Origin: Phyllobacterium sp. OV277
GTDB lineage: Bacteria; Pseudomonadota; Alphaproteobacteria; Rhizobiales; Rhizobiaceae
Reading direction: 5' to 3'
DNA: 64,000 nt
Assembly: GCF_900104355.1 (NCBI RefSeq)
Contig: NZ_FNIY01000001.1
Span: 558,001-622,000 of the forward strand
Below the pieces are notes generated by a model, which had not been told where the DNA came from, ran no database searches, and saw only the letters and a list, made by a program, of their open reading frames with translations. Below, one piece after another: positions 1 through 8,702 of the stretch. The stretch's first letter is position 1. Every line of letters starts with the position of its first letter. The position numbers were made by a program, and so were the translations under genes.

Positions 1-92
1 AGCGTTTCAGATTGTGCAAAGACAGCCATGTAGGCTGATCTCCCCCCTTGTGGGGGAGATGTCCGACAGGACAGAGGGGGGTGAAAATGCAC
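1..92. repeat. Palindrome family B, truncated copy at window edge
   Basis: This is the right half of the family-B palindrome seen complete at 6718, 26066 and 34951. It contains the inner-hairpin half CAGATTGTG and then the arm with CTTGTGGGGGAGATGTCC and CGACAGGACAGAGGGGGG. The left half lies outside the window. It follows the soeB stop codon on the minus strand. Confidence 0.85.
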
Positions 93-102
93 AACATCAT
101 CC

Positions 103-870
103 TCAAATCCGATCCAATGTCTTATCGAGCCAGGCAAAGAACCCGCGTGCGCCTTCCGTATTCTCGGCAAGCGGGATCATCGGGGCAGCATTGGCGAGAG
201 AGGTGCGGGCGCGCGGTGGAAGATATTTGTTCGTCGGACGGGTCTCCTGTTCCGGCATCAGATCAAAACCACCCCGCGCGGCAACCATGATAGAAACCTC
301 AGACGAAGGATCACCAAGATCGCCATAATGGCGTGCATTGGCCGGGCATGTGCGCACGCAGGAGGGCACGCGGTCCTCCTGCTGCAAAGTCTCGTTGTAA
401 ATGCGGTCAACACACAGGGTGCACTTCTTCATCACCCCTGCCGCCAGATCCATCTCGCGCGCGCCATAGGCGCAGGACCAGGCACAGAGACCGCAGCCGA
501 TGCACTTGTCCTCATCGACAAGCACAATGCCATCCTCGGCACGTTTGTAGGATGCACCGGTCGGGCAGACGGTAACACAGGGTGCATCCTCGCAGTGCAG
601 GCAGGATTTGGGGAAATGCACCACCCGCGCATCACCAGCCTCACCAATCACCTGCCCGCCATCGGGCACCACTTCAAAACTGTGAATGCGGTTGAGAAAG
701 GTGCCGGAGACATCATCACCATAGGGGTCCTGATCCGACAGCGCATTGCCATAGGCGCCGGTATTCCATTCCTTGCAACTGATGACGCATGCATGGCAGC
801 CGACACAGACATCAAGGTCAATCACAAGGCCAAGCTTTTTCGCACCAAGGGTTTGCGGAAGGCTGGTCAT
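103..870 (-). CDS. soeB: Four-cluster ferredoxin subunit of a molybdopterin oxidoreductase, SoeB-like
   Basis: This 255-residue cytoplasmic electron-transfer subunit of the DmsB/PsrB/SoeB type would pass electrons between the Mo subunit and a membrane anchor. Four Cys groups are visible: C22-x2-C-x2-C-x3-C near the N-terminus, then CxxCxxxxCxxxCP, CxxCxxCxxxC, and a last CxxC...CxxxCP. That implies four [4Fe-4S] clusters. I chose the ATG at 870 because it overlaps the soeA stop as ATGA and has GGAG 8 bp upstream; a GTG three codons earlier is possible. The pairing with the 950-residue catalytic subunit most resembles sulfite dehydrogenase SoeAB. The membrane subunit soeC is not in the window. 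The substrate is inferred, and polysulfide or another oxyanion is possible. Confidence 0.82.
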   Translation of the reverse strand: MTSLPQTLGAKKLGLVIDLDVCVGCHACVISCKEWNTGAYGNALSDQDPYGDDVSGTFLNRIHSFEVVPDGGQVIGEAGDARVVHFPKSCLHCEDAPCVTVCPTGASYKRAEDGIVLVDEDKCIGCGLCAWSCAYGAREMDLAAGVMKKCTLCVDRIYNETLQQEDRVPSCVRTCPANARHYGDLGDPSSEVSIMVAARGGFDLMPEQETRPTNKYLPPRARTSLANAAPMIPLAENTEGARGFFAWLDKTLDRI

Positions 871-3719
871 TTCGCCCACTCCTGTCCATAGCGTAATGCA
901 TCGACAGGCGCGGGCTGACTGCCGGGCCGCTTGAGCGTACTGAAATGTGGCTCGCTGATGGCCTCACCGGCCTCGGCCTTTTCAATTTGCACGCGCAAAT
1001 CATACCAAGCGGCCTGTCCCGTGATCGGGTCCGAATTCGACCAGCGCATGCCATCGCCTTTTGGTGGCAGCAACTCATGGATGAGATGGTTGAGCAGAAA
1101 ACCCTTGGTAGCCTCTGGCGCGTTCTTGTCGAGTGCCCATGCGCCGCTGCGCTTGCCAATGGCATTCCATGTCCACATGGTCCTGCCATTCACCGCATCG
1201 GTGCGGGCAATCTCGCATTTGATCCGGCCATGATGGGAAGTCACCCACACCCAGTCGCCATCCTTCAAACCAAGCTCATCGCAAATGCCGCCGGGGACAT
1301 AAAGCGGGTTCTTGGTGTGGATTTGCCGCAACCAGGCATTTTGCGAGCCCCATGAATGGTACATCGCCATCGGTCGCTGGGTGATCGCGTGATAGGGGAA
1401 AGCATCGGTATCGACACCTTGCTCCTCGAACGGCCGGTACCACAGCGGCAGCGGATCAAAACACTCAAGCAATCGCTGGCGATATTGCTCCGGCGCGACG
1501 GGCTTGCGTACACCCTGCGCCGACAGGCGGAACTTTTGCAGCGTCTCCACATAAAGCTGGATGGTCACCGGCTGCGGCGTATCGAAGAAGCCCATATCAA
1601 TGGCGAACTGCTGGTAGGCCGCATTGTGATGTTTGAAATAGAGCGCTTCCTCCGGAATGTGCTTCATCCAGAATGCACCATTGCCGACATAGTTTTTCAG
1701 CTGGTCGGGGTTTGGCGTTCCGCGCCCCTCACCGCTTCCGTCCGTATCGCGCCAGCCTGATAGCGGACCGATACCCGGCTTGCGCTGATGATTGACGATG
1801 TAATCCGCATAATCCTTGTAGAGCGCCCCGCCCTGTTCATTAACAAATCCCGGCAGCTTCAGCCGAGCGCCAAGATCAATCAGCACTGACTGGAAGCCGC
1901 GCACATTGCGATCAGGCTCCAGCACCGGCCAGCGAATGGCATCGCAGGCAGCTTCCGGCTCGGAAATCGGTCTGTCGAGCAGCGAAATACAGTCATGCCG
2001 CTCCAGATAGGTCGTATCCGGCAGAACCAGATCCGCATAGGCAACCATTTCCGAGGAATAGGCATCGGAATAGATGATCTTGGGGATTTTGTATTCACCC
2101 GTTGCCTCGTCCCGCGCCTCCAGCATTTTTATGGTGCCGCGCGTGTTCATCGACGAGTTCCAAGCCATATTCGCCATGTAGAGGAACAGTACATCAACCG
2201 GATACGGATCGCCCGCATGGGCATTGGCGATGACCATATGCATCATGCCGTGAGCCGACAGCGGCGCTTCCCACGAAAACGCCTTGTCGATGCGCTGCGG
2301 CTTACCATCGGCATCGACAAGCAAATCTTCCGGCCCAAGGGGATAGCCAAGATGTGGTCCGGCCAGTGGCTTGCCGGGTGTCACATGCTCTGCCCGCCCA
2401 TGCGGACGCGGATGGGCCGTGGCAGGCTTCGGATAAGGCGGCTTGTAGCGATAACCACCGGGGCAATCGATGGAGCCAATGATCGTCTGCAGCACATGCA
2501 GCGCGCGCGCCGATTGAAATCCGTTGGAATGGGCCGAAATACCACGCATCGCATGGAACGTCACCGGACGGCCGATCATCACCTCGTGCTGCTCGCCCTT
2601 CATATCGGTCCATGGCTGGTTGAGGATAATTTCTTCCTCAAACGCCACCCGCGCTATTTCCGCGGCCAATCCCCGGATTGTTGCAGCGGAAATACCGGTT
2701 TCTGCGGCAACCGCATCGGGTGAATATTGCGGGTCGAGATATTTTTCCGCCATCAGCCGGAGCACGCTGCGCACCTTGCGGCCATCAGGCGTGGTGAAAT
2801 CCGCATTGAGATCAGCAACGTGACCGGGTTCGTCAAAACGCACCAGCGCACCCGTCTTGCGGTCGCGCACCAAAGCCTTGCCGAGATCATCACGCAGGAA
2901 CAGCCCGTGATCCTCGCTCCCCTCCGCATCAACCACCAGCCACGGCGCATTGGTGTAGCGCTGGAGATAATCGAGATCAATCTGCCCGTTGCGGAACAAT
3001 TCGTGGATGATGGCAAGGATCAACAGCCCATCGGTTCCCGGCCGGATACCGATCCAGTTGTCAGCCACCGCCGAATAGCCCGTGCGCACCGGATTGACCG
3101 ACACGAACCGTGCACCGTTCTTCTTCAGCTTGGAGATGCCCATTTTGATCGGGTTGGAATCATGATCCTCCGCCACGCCAAACAGCACAAACAGTTTGGT
3201 CTTGTCCCAGTCAGGCGCGCCGAACTCCCAGAATGCCCCGCCAATCGTATAAATACCGGCTGCGGCCATGTTGACCGAACAAAACCCGCCATGGGCGGCA
3301 TAATTGGGCGTGCCAAAATTCTGTGCCCAGAAACTGGTCAGCGCCTGCGACTGGTCGCGCCCGGTAAAGAAGGCGAGTTTCTGCGGCGCCGTCTCACGAA
3401 CAGGCTGCAGCCAGTCGACGGCCAGCGAAAGCGCCTCCTCCCAGCTGATTTCCTTGAATTCTCCCGATCCGCGCGGCCCGGTGCGCAGCAGCGGCGCACG
3501 CAACCGTGCGGGCGAATAATGCTGCATAATTCCCGCCGAACCTTTGGCGCACAGCACACCCTTATTGATCGGATGGTCGCGATTGCCCTCGATATAGCGG
3601 ACCTTGCCGTCCTTTAGATGCACATCAATGCCGCAGCGGCAGGCGCACATATAGCAGGTCGTCTTGCGAACCTCATCACCAACCGGCTCCGACAGGGCAA
3701 TGTACGGTTCGGTTTGCAT
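867..3719 (-). CDS. soeA: Molybdopterin oxidoreductase catalytic subunit, SoeA-like (sulfite dehydrogenase)
   Basis: This 950-residue member of the DMSO-reductase superfamily would bind bis-MGD molybdenum and one N-terminal [4Fe-4S] cluster. The cluster motif is C22-x2-C25-x3-C29 with the fourth Cys at 57. The segment around GGFCSVNM is where the metal-ligand Cys is expected. There is no Tat signal peptide, which fits the cytoplasm-facing SoeABC enzymes rather than periplasmic DMSO reductases. The C-terminal molydopterin-dinucleotide-binding domain covers roughly residues 790-910. The gene is co-translated with soeB through an ATGA overlap. SoeABC oxidises sulfite to sulfate and reduces quinone in several alphaproteobacteria. 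Assignment rests on overall resemblance of sequence and size, so the exact substrate is not certain. Confidence 0.8.
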   Translation of the reverse strand: MQTEPYIALSEPVGDEVRKTTCYMCACRCGIDVHLKDGKVRYIEGNRDHPINKGVLCAKGSAGIMQHYSPARLRAPLLRTGPRGSGEFKEISWEEALSLAVDWLQPVRETAPQKLAFFTGRDQSQALTSFWAQNFGTPNYAAHGGFCSVNMAAAGIYTIGGAFWEFGAPDWDKTKLFVLFGVAEDHDSNPIKMGISKLKKNGARFVSVNPVRTGYSAVADNWIGIRPGTDGLLILAIIHELFRNGQIDLDYLQRYTNAPWLVVDAEGSEDHGLFLRDDLGKALVRDRKTGALVRFDEPGHVADLNADFTTPDGRKVRSVLRLMAEKYLDPQYSPDAVAAETGISAATIRGLAAEIARVAFEEEIILNQPWTDMKGEQHEVMIGRPVTFHAMRGISAHSNGFQSARALHVLQTIIGSIDCPGGYRYKPPYPKPATAHPRPHGRAEHVTPGKPLAGPHLGYPLGPEDLLVDADGKPQRIDKAFSWEAPLSAHGMMHMVIANAHAGDPYPVDVLFLYMANMAWNSSMNTRGTIKMLEARDEATGEYKIPKIIYSDAYSSEMVAYADLVLPDTTYLERHDCISLLDRPISEPEAACDAIRWPVLEPDRNVRGFQSVLIDLGARLKLPGFVNEQGGALYKDYADYIVNHQRKPGIGPLSGWRDTDGSGEGRGTPNPDQLKNYVGNGAFWMKHIPEEALYFKHHNAAYQQFAIDMGFFDTPQPVTIQLYVETLQKFRLSAQGVRKPVAPEQYRQRLLECFDPLPLWYRPFEEQGVDTDAFPYHAITQRPMAMYHSWGSQNAWLRQIHTKNPLYVPGGICDELGLKDGDWVWVTSHHGRIKCEIARTDAVNGRTMWTWNAIGKRSGAWALDKNAPEATKGFLLNHLIHELLPPKGDGMRWSNSDPITGQAAWYDLRVQIEKAEAGEAISEPHFSTLKRPGSQPAPVDALRYGQEWAK

Positions 3720-3880
3720 CTGGTGATTGCCTCGCTGGTCACGTCACAGAATCTCTGTTTTATAAGAACAATTCTAATCCGCCAAACACACAAGCGACAT
3801 TGCACAGGGAAAACGCCACGATGCAATTGGCAAGAAGTTGCCCCTTGCCAAATCCGCCCCGACGCTGATTTGATATACCA

Positions 3881-5152
3881 ATGGACGAAAAACTTTCCCG
3901 CGCGATTGAAAAACGACGTGACGATCTGGTTGCGTTGACCCGTGATCTCATACGGTTTCCCACCGTCAACCCGCCCGGTGAAGCCTACACGCCCTGCGCT
4001 GAATATATCGCGCAGCGGTTGAAGAAGAGCGGTTTCGAAACGCAACTGATTCGCGGTGAAGGCACGCCCGGTGATACGGACCGCTATCCGCGCACCAATG
4101 TCATCGCCCGCTTTGACGGCAGGACGCATGGCCAGACCGTGCATTTCAATTCGCATATCGATGTGGTTGATACGGGTGAAGGCTGGACCGTTGATCCGTT
4201 CGAAGGCGTGGTGAAAGACGGCAAGGTTTATGGGCGCGGTGCCTGCGACATGAAGGGCGGGCTTGCCGCTTCGATCATCGCCGCCGAGGCCTTTCTCGAA
4301 GTCTATCCGGATTTTGCCGGTTCCATCGAAATATCAGGCACGGTGGATGAGGAATCCGGCGGCTTTGGCGGTGTCGCCTATCTCGCCAGCAAAGGCTTCT
4401 TCTCAAAACCCCGCGTTGATCACGTCATCATCCCCGAACCGCTCAACAAGGACCGCATTTGCCTTGGCCATCGCGGTGTCTGGTGGGCGGAGATCGAAAC
4501 CAAGGGCGAGATCGCTCATGGCTCCATGCCGTTTCTCGGCGATTGCGCCGTGCGCCATATGGGTGCGGTGCTCGACGCCTTCGAGAAAGATCTGTTTCCC
4601 GCGCTCGATAAAAAACAGACCCGCATGCCCGTGGTGCCGGAGGGTGCAAAGCGCTCCACCATGAATATCAATTCGATCCATGGCGGACAGACCGATGATT
4701 ATTCCGGCCTGCCCTCGCCCAATGTGCCTGATAGCTGCCGCCTGATCATCGACCGGCGTTTTCTGCTGGAAGAAGACATTACCGAGGTGAAGCGCGAGGT
4801 GACATCGATCCTCGACCGGCTGCAATGGGAGCGGCCGAAATTCCACTACAACATCCGTGACATCATGGAGGTGCAACCGCTGATGACCGAGCGCGATGCG
4901 CCCGTGGTGACAGCCGTCGCGCAGGGCATTCGCGAGATTTTTGGCAAGGAACCGGAATATGTCATTTCGCCCGGCACCTATGATCAAAAGCACATCGCCC
5001 GCATTGGCCTGCTGCATGATTGCATCGCCTATGGCCCCGGTATTCTCGACCTCGCGCACCGGCCCGATGAATATGTGGGGATTGAAGACATGATCGAATC
5101 GGCAAAAGTCATGGCACTCGGGCTGAAAGTTCTGCTATCCGGTTCTATCTAG
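3881..5152 (+). CDS. M20-family amidohydrolase, acetylornithine deacetylase / succinyl-DAP desuccinylase-like
   Basis: This 423-residue metallohydrolase belongs to the M20 (ArgE/DapE) family. The first metal motif is SHIDVVDTG near residue 90, the second GRGACDMKGG near 115, and the catalytic Glu pair is in VDEESGG near 155. A dimerisation domain follows in the middle of the protein. These enzymes are cytosolic and cleave N-acyl or peptide bonds with two metal ions. The gene sits about 60 bp upstream of a peptide-type ABC importer on the same strand, so an imported N-acyl amino acid or dipeptide is a likely substrate. The exact substrate cannot be read from sequence. The ribosome site before the ATG is weak. 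Confidence 0.85.
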   Translation: MDEKLSRAIEKRRDDLVALTRDLIRFPTVNPPGEAYTPCAEYIAQRLKKSGFETQLIRGEGTPGDTDRYPRTNVIARFDGRTHGQTVHFNSHIDVVDTGEGWTVDPFEGVVKDGKVYGRGACDMKGGLAASIIAAEAFLEVYPDFAGSIEISGTVDEESGGFGGVAYLASKGFFSKPRVDHVIIPEPLNKDRICLGHRGVWWAEIETKGEIAHGSMPFLGDCAVRHMGAVLDAFEKDLFPALDKKQTRMPVVPEGAKRSTMNINSIHGGQTDDYSGLPSPNVPDSCRLIIDRRFLLEEDITEVKREVTSILDRLQWERPKFHYNIRDIMEVQPLMTERDAPVVTAVAQGIREIFGKEPEYVISPGTYDQKHIARIGLLHDCIAYGPGILDLAHRPDEYVGIEDMIESAKVMALGLKVLLSGSI

Positions 5153-5211
5153 AACAATAAAAATATGCTGATCTGCATGGGGTTTACGGCAAAGTCTTTG
5201 GGAGACGGTGA

Positions 5212-6696
5212 ATGAACAGATTCTGGAAGTCGGCCCTAGCGGCTAGTGCAATTGTCCTGCTTTCGACCACCGCGTCCTTTGCCGCGAAAACCGATCTGGT
5301 GCTGGGCATCGTGCTGGAACCTCCGCATCTTGACCCGACCGCCGGCGCTGCGACAGCCATTGGCGAAGTTGTCTATGCCAATGTTTTCGAGGGGCTGACA
5401 CGGATCGATGCCAAGGGTCAGGTTTTGCCCGCACTCGCGGAAAGCTGGACCGTCTCCGAGGATGGCAAGGTCTATACCTTCAAGTTGCACAAGGATGTGA
5501 AATTTCACGATGGCACCGCCTTTGATGCGCAGGATGTCAAATTCTCGCTCGACCGGGCACGCGATGAAAAATCCACCAATCCGCAAAAACCCCTGTTTGC
5601 ATCCATCGATACAGTGGAGGTTGTCGATCCGCTGACCGTCAAGATCACGCTCAAACAGCCGAATGGTGATTTCCTCTACAATATGGGTTGGGCGGCTGCC
5701 GTCATCGTCGCGCCTGAAAGTGCCGACACCAACAAGGAAAAGCCGGTTGGAACCGGCCCCTTCAAACTCGACAACTGGGCCAAGGGCTCGCAGATCACCA
5801 TCTCCAAAAACCCTGCCTATTGGGGCAAGCCGGTAGCCCTCGACAAAGCAATTTTCCGCATCATTCCTGATCCGGCAGCCGCAACCGCCGCACTGCTTGC
5901 GGGCGATGTGCAGGCATTCCCCGTCTTTCCGAGCTATGAGGCCGTGCCGCAGTTTCAGGCTGACCCACGTTTCAAGGTGGTGATCGGTACAACCGAGGGC
6001 GAGACCGTTCTTGGCATGAACAACCAGAAGCCGCCTTTTGATAATCTCAAGGTCCGGCAGGCAATCACCCACGCCATTGACCGCAAAGCATTGATTGATG
6101 GCGCCCTGTTTGGCTTGGGAACACCAATCGGCTCGTTCTTCCCGCCGCATCACCCCGCTTATATCGACCTGACCGGTGAGTCCGCCTACGATCCGGCGCT
6201 GGCCAAAAAGCTTCTGGCCGAGGCTGGCCACCCTGACGGTTTCAAGACCACGCTGAAACTGCCGCCACCCGTCTATGCCCGCCGCGGCGGCGAGATCATA
6301 GCGGCAGAACTGCGCGAAATTGGTATCGAAGCCGAGATTATTCCGGTTGAATGGGCGCAGTGGCTGGAACAGGTGTTCAAGGGCCGGGATTACGACATGA
6401 CCATCGTGTCCCATACGGAGCCGAACGATCTCAACATCTTTGCCCGGGATAATTATTACTTCAACTACAACAGCCCGGCCTTCCGCGATGTGATCAAGCA
6501 GATCGAGGCGACGTCTGATACGGCCAAACGGACTGAACTCTATCAGCAGGCGCAGAAAATCCTCGCCGCCGATGTTCCGGCTGCGTTTCTGTTCCAGCTT
6601 CCCAAAACCGGGATATGGGATGCAAAGGTCGAAGGGCTCTGGGAAAATGGGCCAATCCCCGCCAATGATTTGACAGCGGTGAAATGGGCAGAGTGA
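5212..6696 (+). CDS. Peptide/nickel-type ABC importer, periplasmic solute-binding protein (family 5)
   Basis: This 494-residue extracytoplasmic solute-binding protein is of the DppA/OppA class. Residues 1-24 form a Sec signal peptide with a hydrophobic core and an SFAA cleavage region. The body begins with the typical DLVLGIVLEPPHLDP strand and contains FHDGTAFDAQDVKFSL, a family-5 hallmark. GGGAG lies 6 bp before the ATG. The permeases and ATPase follow after a 200-bp gap filled by a palindrome, which may lower expression of the membrane genes relative to this protein. Ligand is unknown; peptide-like compounds hydrolysed by the upstream M20 enzyme are a reasonable guess. Confidence 0.9.
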   Translation: MNRFWKSALAASAIVLLSTTASFAAKTDLVLGIVLEPPHLDPTAGAATAIGEVVYANVFEGLTRIDAKGQVLPALAESWTVSEDGKVYTFKLHKDVKFHDGTAFDAQDVKFSLDRARDEKSTNPQKPLFASIDTVEVVDPLTVKITLKQPNGDFLYNMGWAAAVIVAPESADTNKEKPVGTGPFKLDNWAKGSQITISKNPAYWGKPVALDKAIFRIIPDPAAATAALLAGDVQAFPVFPSYEAVPQFQADPRFKVVIGTTEGETVLGMNNQKPPFDNLKVRQAITHAIDRKALIDGALFGLGTPIGSFFPPHHPAYIDLTGESAYDPALAKKLLAEAGHPDGFKTTLKLPPPVYARRGGEIIAAELREIGIEAEIIPVEWAQWLEQVFKGRDYDMTIVSHTEPNDLNIFARDNYYFNYNSPAFRDVIKQIEATSDTAKRTELYQQAQKILAADVPAAFLFQLPKTGIWDAKVEGLWENGPIPANDLTAVKWAE

Positions 6697-6717
6697 TCGA
6701 TTGATGGTTGGACCCGA

Positions 6718-6890
6718 GGCATTCACCCCCCTCTGTCCTGTCGGACATCTCCCCCACAAGGGGGGAGATCAGCCTTCACTACTGCCTTTGCACAATCTGC
6801 AACGCTTCAGATTGTGGGAAAGCGTTACTGTCAATGTGATCTCCCCCCTTGTGGGGGAGATGTCCGACAGGACAGAGGGGGGTGAAAACC
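6718..6890. repeat. Palindrome family B, complete copy
   Basis: The left arm (about 6720-6771) and right arm (about 6838-6888) are near-perfect inverted copies. Between them is a smaller hairpin formed by CACAATCTG and CAGATTGTG around 6790-6820. Further copies are at 26066-26229 and 34951-35119, with a half copy at the left edge. No transposase is associated. It lies inside the ABC importer operon, ending about 10 bp before the first permease gene. Confidence 0.9.
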
Positions 6891-6900
6891 CGCACCTCCT

Positions 6901-7848
6901 ATGCTGAACTACATCTCAAAGCGCGTCCTGATCGGCATTCTCACCCTTTTGGCCGCTTCTATCGTCGTTTTCATCATGCTTGAAATCGTCCCCGGTGATC
7001 CGGCACGGCTGATGCTCGGCATGAATGCGACGGAGGATGCTGTTCAGGCGCTGCAACAGCAGATGGGTCTCGATCAGCCCCTGCTCACCCGTTATTTCAG
7101 CTGGATCGGTGGTCTTCTCGTCGGCGATTTCGGCAAGTCCTATACCTATTCAGTCCCTGTTCTGAATCTCATCACCGAACGTATCGCCGTTTCCCTGCCC
7201 CTCGCCCTTATCTCGCTGTTTCTCTCCACCATCATTGCCATTCCGGTCGGCCTGTTTTCCGCCGCCCGGCGCGGTACGCTTGCCGATAGCGGCACAATGG
7301 GCATTGCGCAAATCGGTGTTGCCATACCCAATTTCTGGTTCGCGCTGCTCTTGGTCTACGTCTTCGCCGTCACCTTGCGGCTTGTTCCTGCAGGCGGGTT
7401 TCCCGGATGGAATGCCGGATTATGGGCCGGGTTCAAATCGCTGATCCTGCCCTCCATCGCGCTTGGCCTGCCGCAGGCGGCTATTCTTGCCCGTGTCACC
7501 CGCTCCGCCCTGCTTGATGTGCTTGGCGAGGATTATATCCGCACCGCCCGCGCCAAAGGGCTTTCGCGCCGCAAGGTGCTTTATCGCCATGCCCTGCGTA
7601 ACGCGCTTATTCCCATCCTCACCATTCTCGGCCTGCAATTTGCATTTCTGCTGGCCGGTACGATTATCATCGAGAACGTGTTTTACCTGCCCGGCCTTGG
7701 CCGTCTGGTGTTTCAGGCCATCACCCAGCGCGATCTGATCGTGGTTGAAGGCGTGGTCATGCTGCTGGTGGCCACGGTCATTCTGGTCAATCTGCTTGTT
7801 GACCTCTCCTATGCGCTTGTCGATCCGCGTTTGCGGGGCCGCTCATGA
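6901..7848 (+). CDS. ABC importer permease, DppB type
   Basis: This 315-residue inner-membrane permease belongs to the peptide/nickel importer family. It has six predicted membrane segments and a long periplasmic loop after the first, as is usual for DppB. The EAA coupling loop is DYIRTARAKGLSRRKVLYRH around residues 212-231. An ASIVVFIMLEIVPGDPA start is typical of the family. It overlaps the next permease by the four bases ATGA, so translation is coupled. It probably pairs with that protein to form the translocation channel. Confidence 0.92.
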   Translation: MLNYISKRVLIGILTLLAASIVVFIMLEIVPGDPARLMLGMNATEDAVQALQQQMGLDQPLLTRYFSWIGGLLVGDFGKSYTYSVPVLNLITERIAVSLPLALISLFLSTIIAIPVGLFSAARRGTLADSGTMGIAQIGVAIPNFWFALLLVYVFAVTLRLVPAGGFPGWNAGLWAGFKSLILPSIALGLPQAAILARVTRSALLDVLGEDYIRTARAKGLSRRKVLYRHALRNALIPILTILGLQFAFLLAGTIIIENVFYLPGLGRLVFQAITQRDLIVVEGVVMLLVATVILVNLLVDLSYALVDPRLRGRS

Positions 7849-8702
7849 GCGCCCCGACCGAATGGCAAGCCAATATCTCAAAGGCCTTTTCCAACCGCTC
7901 TTTTGTGATCGGCCTGATCATCACCGTCCTGCTTCTCTTGATGGCGATCGTTTCGCTCTTTTGGACGCCCTATGCCGTCGGTTCGTTTGACATTCTGGGC
8001 AAACTGAAAGGCTCATCATCGGCCCATTGGCTCGGCACTGACCATTTCGGCCGCGATATCCTGTCGATGATCATGGTTGGCAGCCGCAATTCCATCGCCG
8101 TTGCTTTGGTTTCCGTGCTCATCGGTGCCGGTATCGGTGTGCCGCTTGGCCTGTGGGCAGCGGCAAGAGGCGGTATCATCGATGAAGCACTGATGCGTTT
8201 CAATGATCTGGTCTTTGCCTTTCCCGCGCTGCTTTCTGCCGTGATGATCACCGCCGTGTTCGGGCCGGGCGCTATCAACGCCATCATTGCCATTGGCATT
8301 TTCAATATTCCGGTGTTCGCCCGTGTCGCGCGCGGCTCGGCGCTGTCGCTTTGGCCGCGTGAATATATTCTGGCGGCCAGAGCTTCAGGTAAAGGCATTG
8401 CGCGCATCACCGTCGAGCACATCCTGCCTAACATGATGAACATTCTTGTCGTGCAGGGCACCATCCAGTTTTCCCTTGGCATTCTGGCGGAGGCCGGCCT
8501 GTCCTATGTCGGGCTTGGTTCCCAGCCACCCATGCCAAGCTGGGGGCGGATGCTGTTCGAAGCACAGACAATGATTGGCCTGGCACCACATATGGCACTC
8601 TACCCCGGCCTTGCCATCGTCATCACCGTGCTTGGCCTCAATCTGCTTGGCGATGGTCTGCGCGACGTTCTCGACCCGAAAATGCGGCGGGAGCGCTCAT
8701 GA
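7845..8702 (+). CDS. ABC importer permease, DppC type
   Basis: This 285-residue inner-membrane permease is of the DppC type. The N-terminal membrane segment is followed by the family motif HWLGTDHFGRDILS, then five more membrane segments. The EAA coupling loop is EYILAARASGKGIARI around residues 173-188. Start and stop overlap both neighbours by ATGA, which indicates one translationally coupled unit with the DppB-like permease and the ATPase. Confidence 0.92.
   Translation: MSAPTEWQANISKAFSNRSFVIGLIITVLLLLMAIVSLFWTPYAVGSFDILGKLKGSSSAHWLGTDHFGRDILSMIMVGSRNSIAVALVSVLIGAGIGVPLGLWAAARGGIIDEALMRFNDLVFAFPALLSAVMITAVFGPGAINAIIAIGIFNIPVFARVARGSALSLWPREYILAARASGKGIARITVEHILPNMMNILVVQGTIQFSLGILAEAGLSYVGLGSQPPMPSWGRMLFEAQTMIGLAPHMALYPGLAIVITVLGLNLLGDGLRDVLDPKMRRERS

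Noticed and set aside
5236-6759. Long open frame on the minus strand opposite the solute-binding protein gene (507 codons)
   Set aside because: The plus-strand frame has a signal peptide, family-5 motifs and a good ribosome site; the opposite frame has no recognisable domain and runs into the palindrome.
6718-6890. Family A, B and C palindromes as insertion sequences
   Set aside because: No transposase or terminal-repeat/target-duplication pattern was found; they look like REP/MITE-type intergenic elements.
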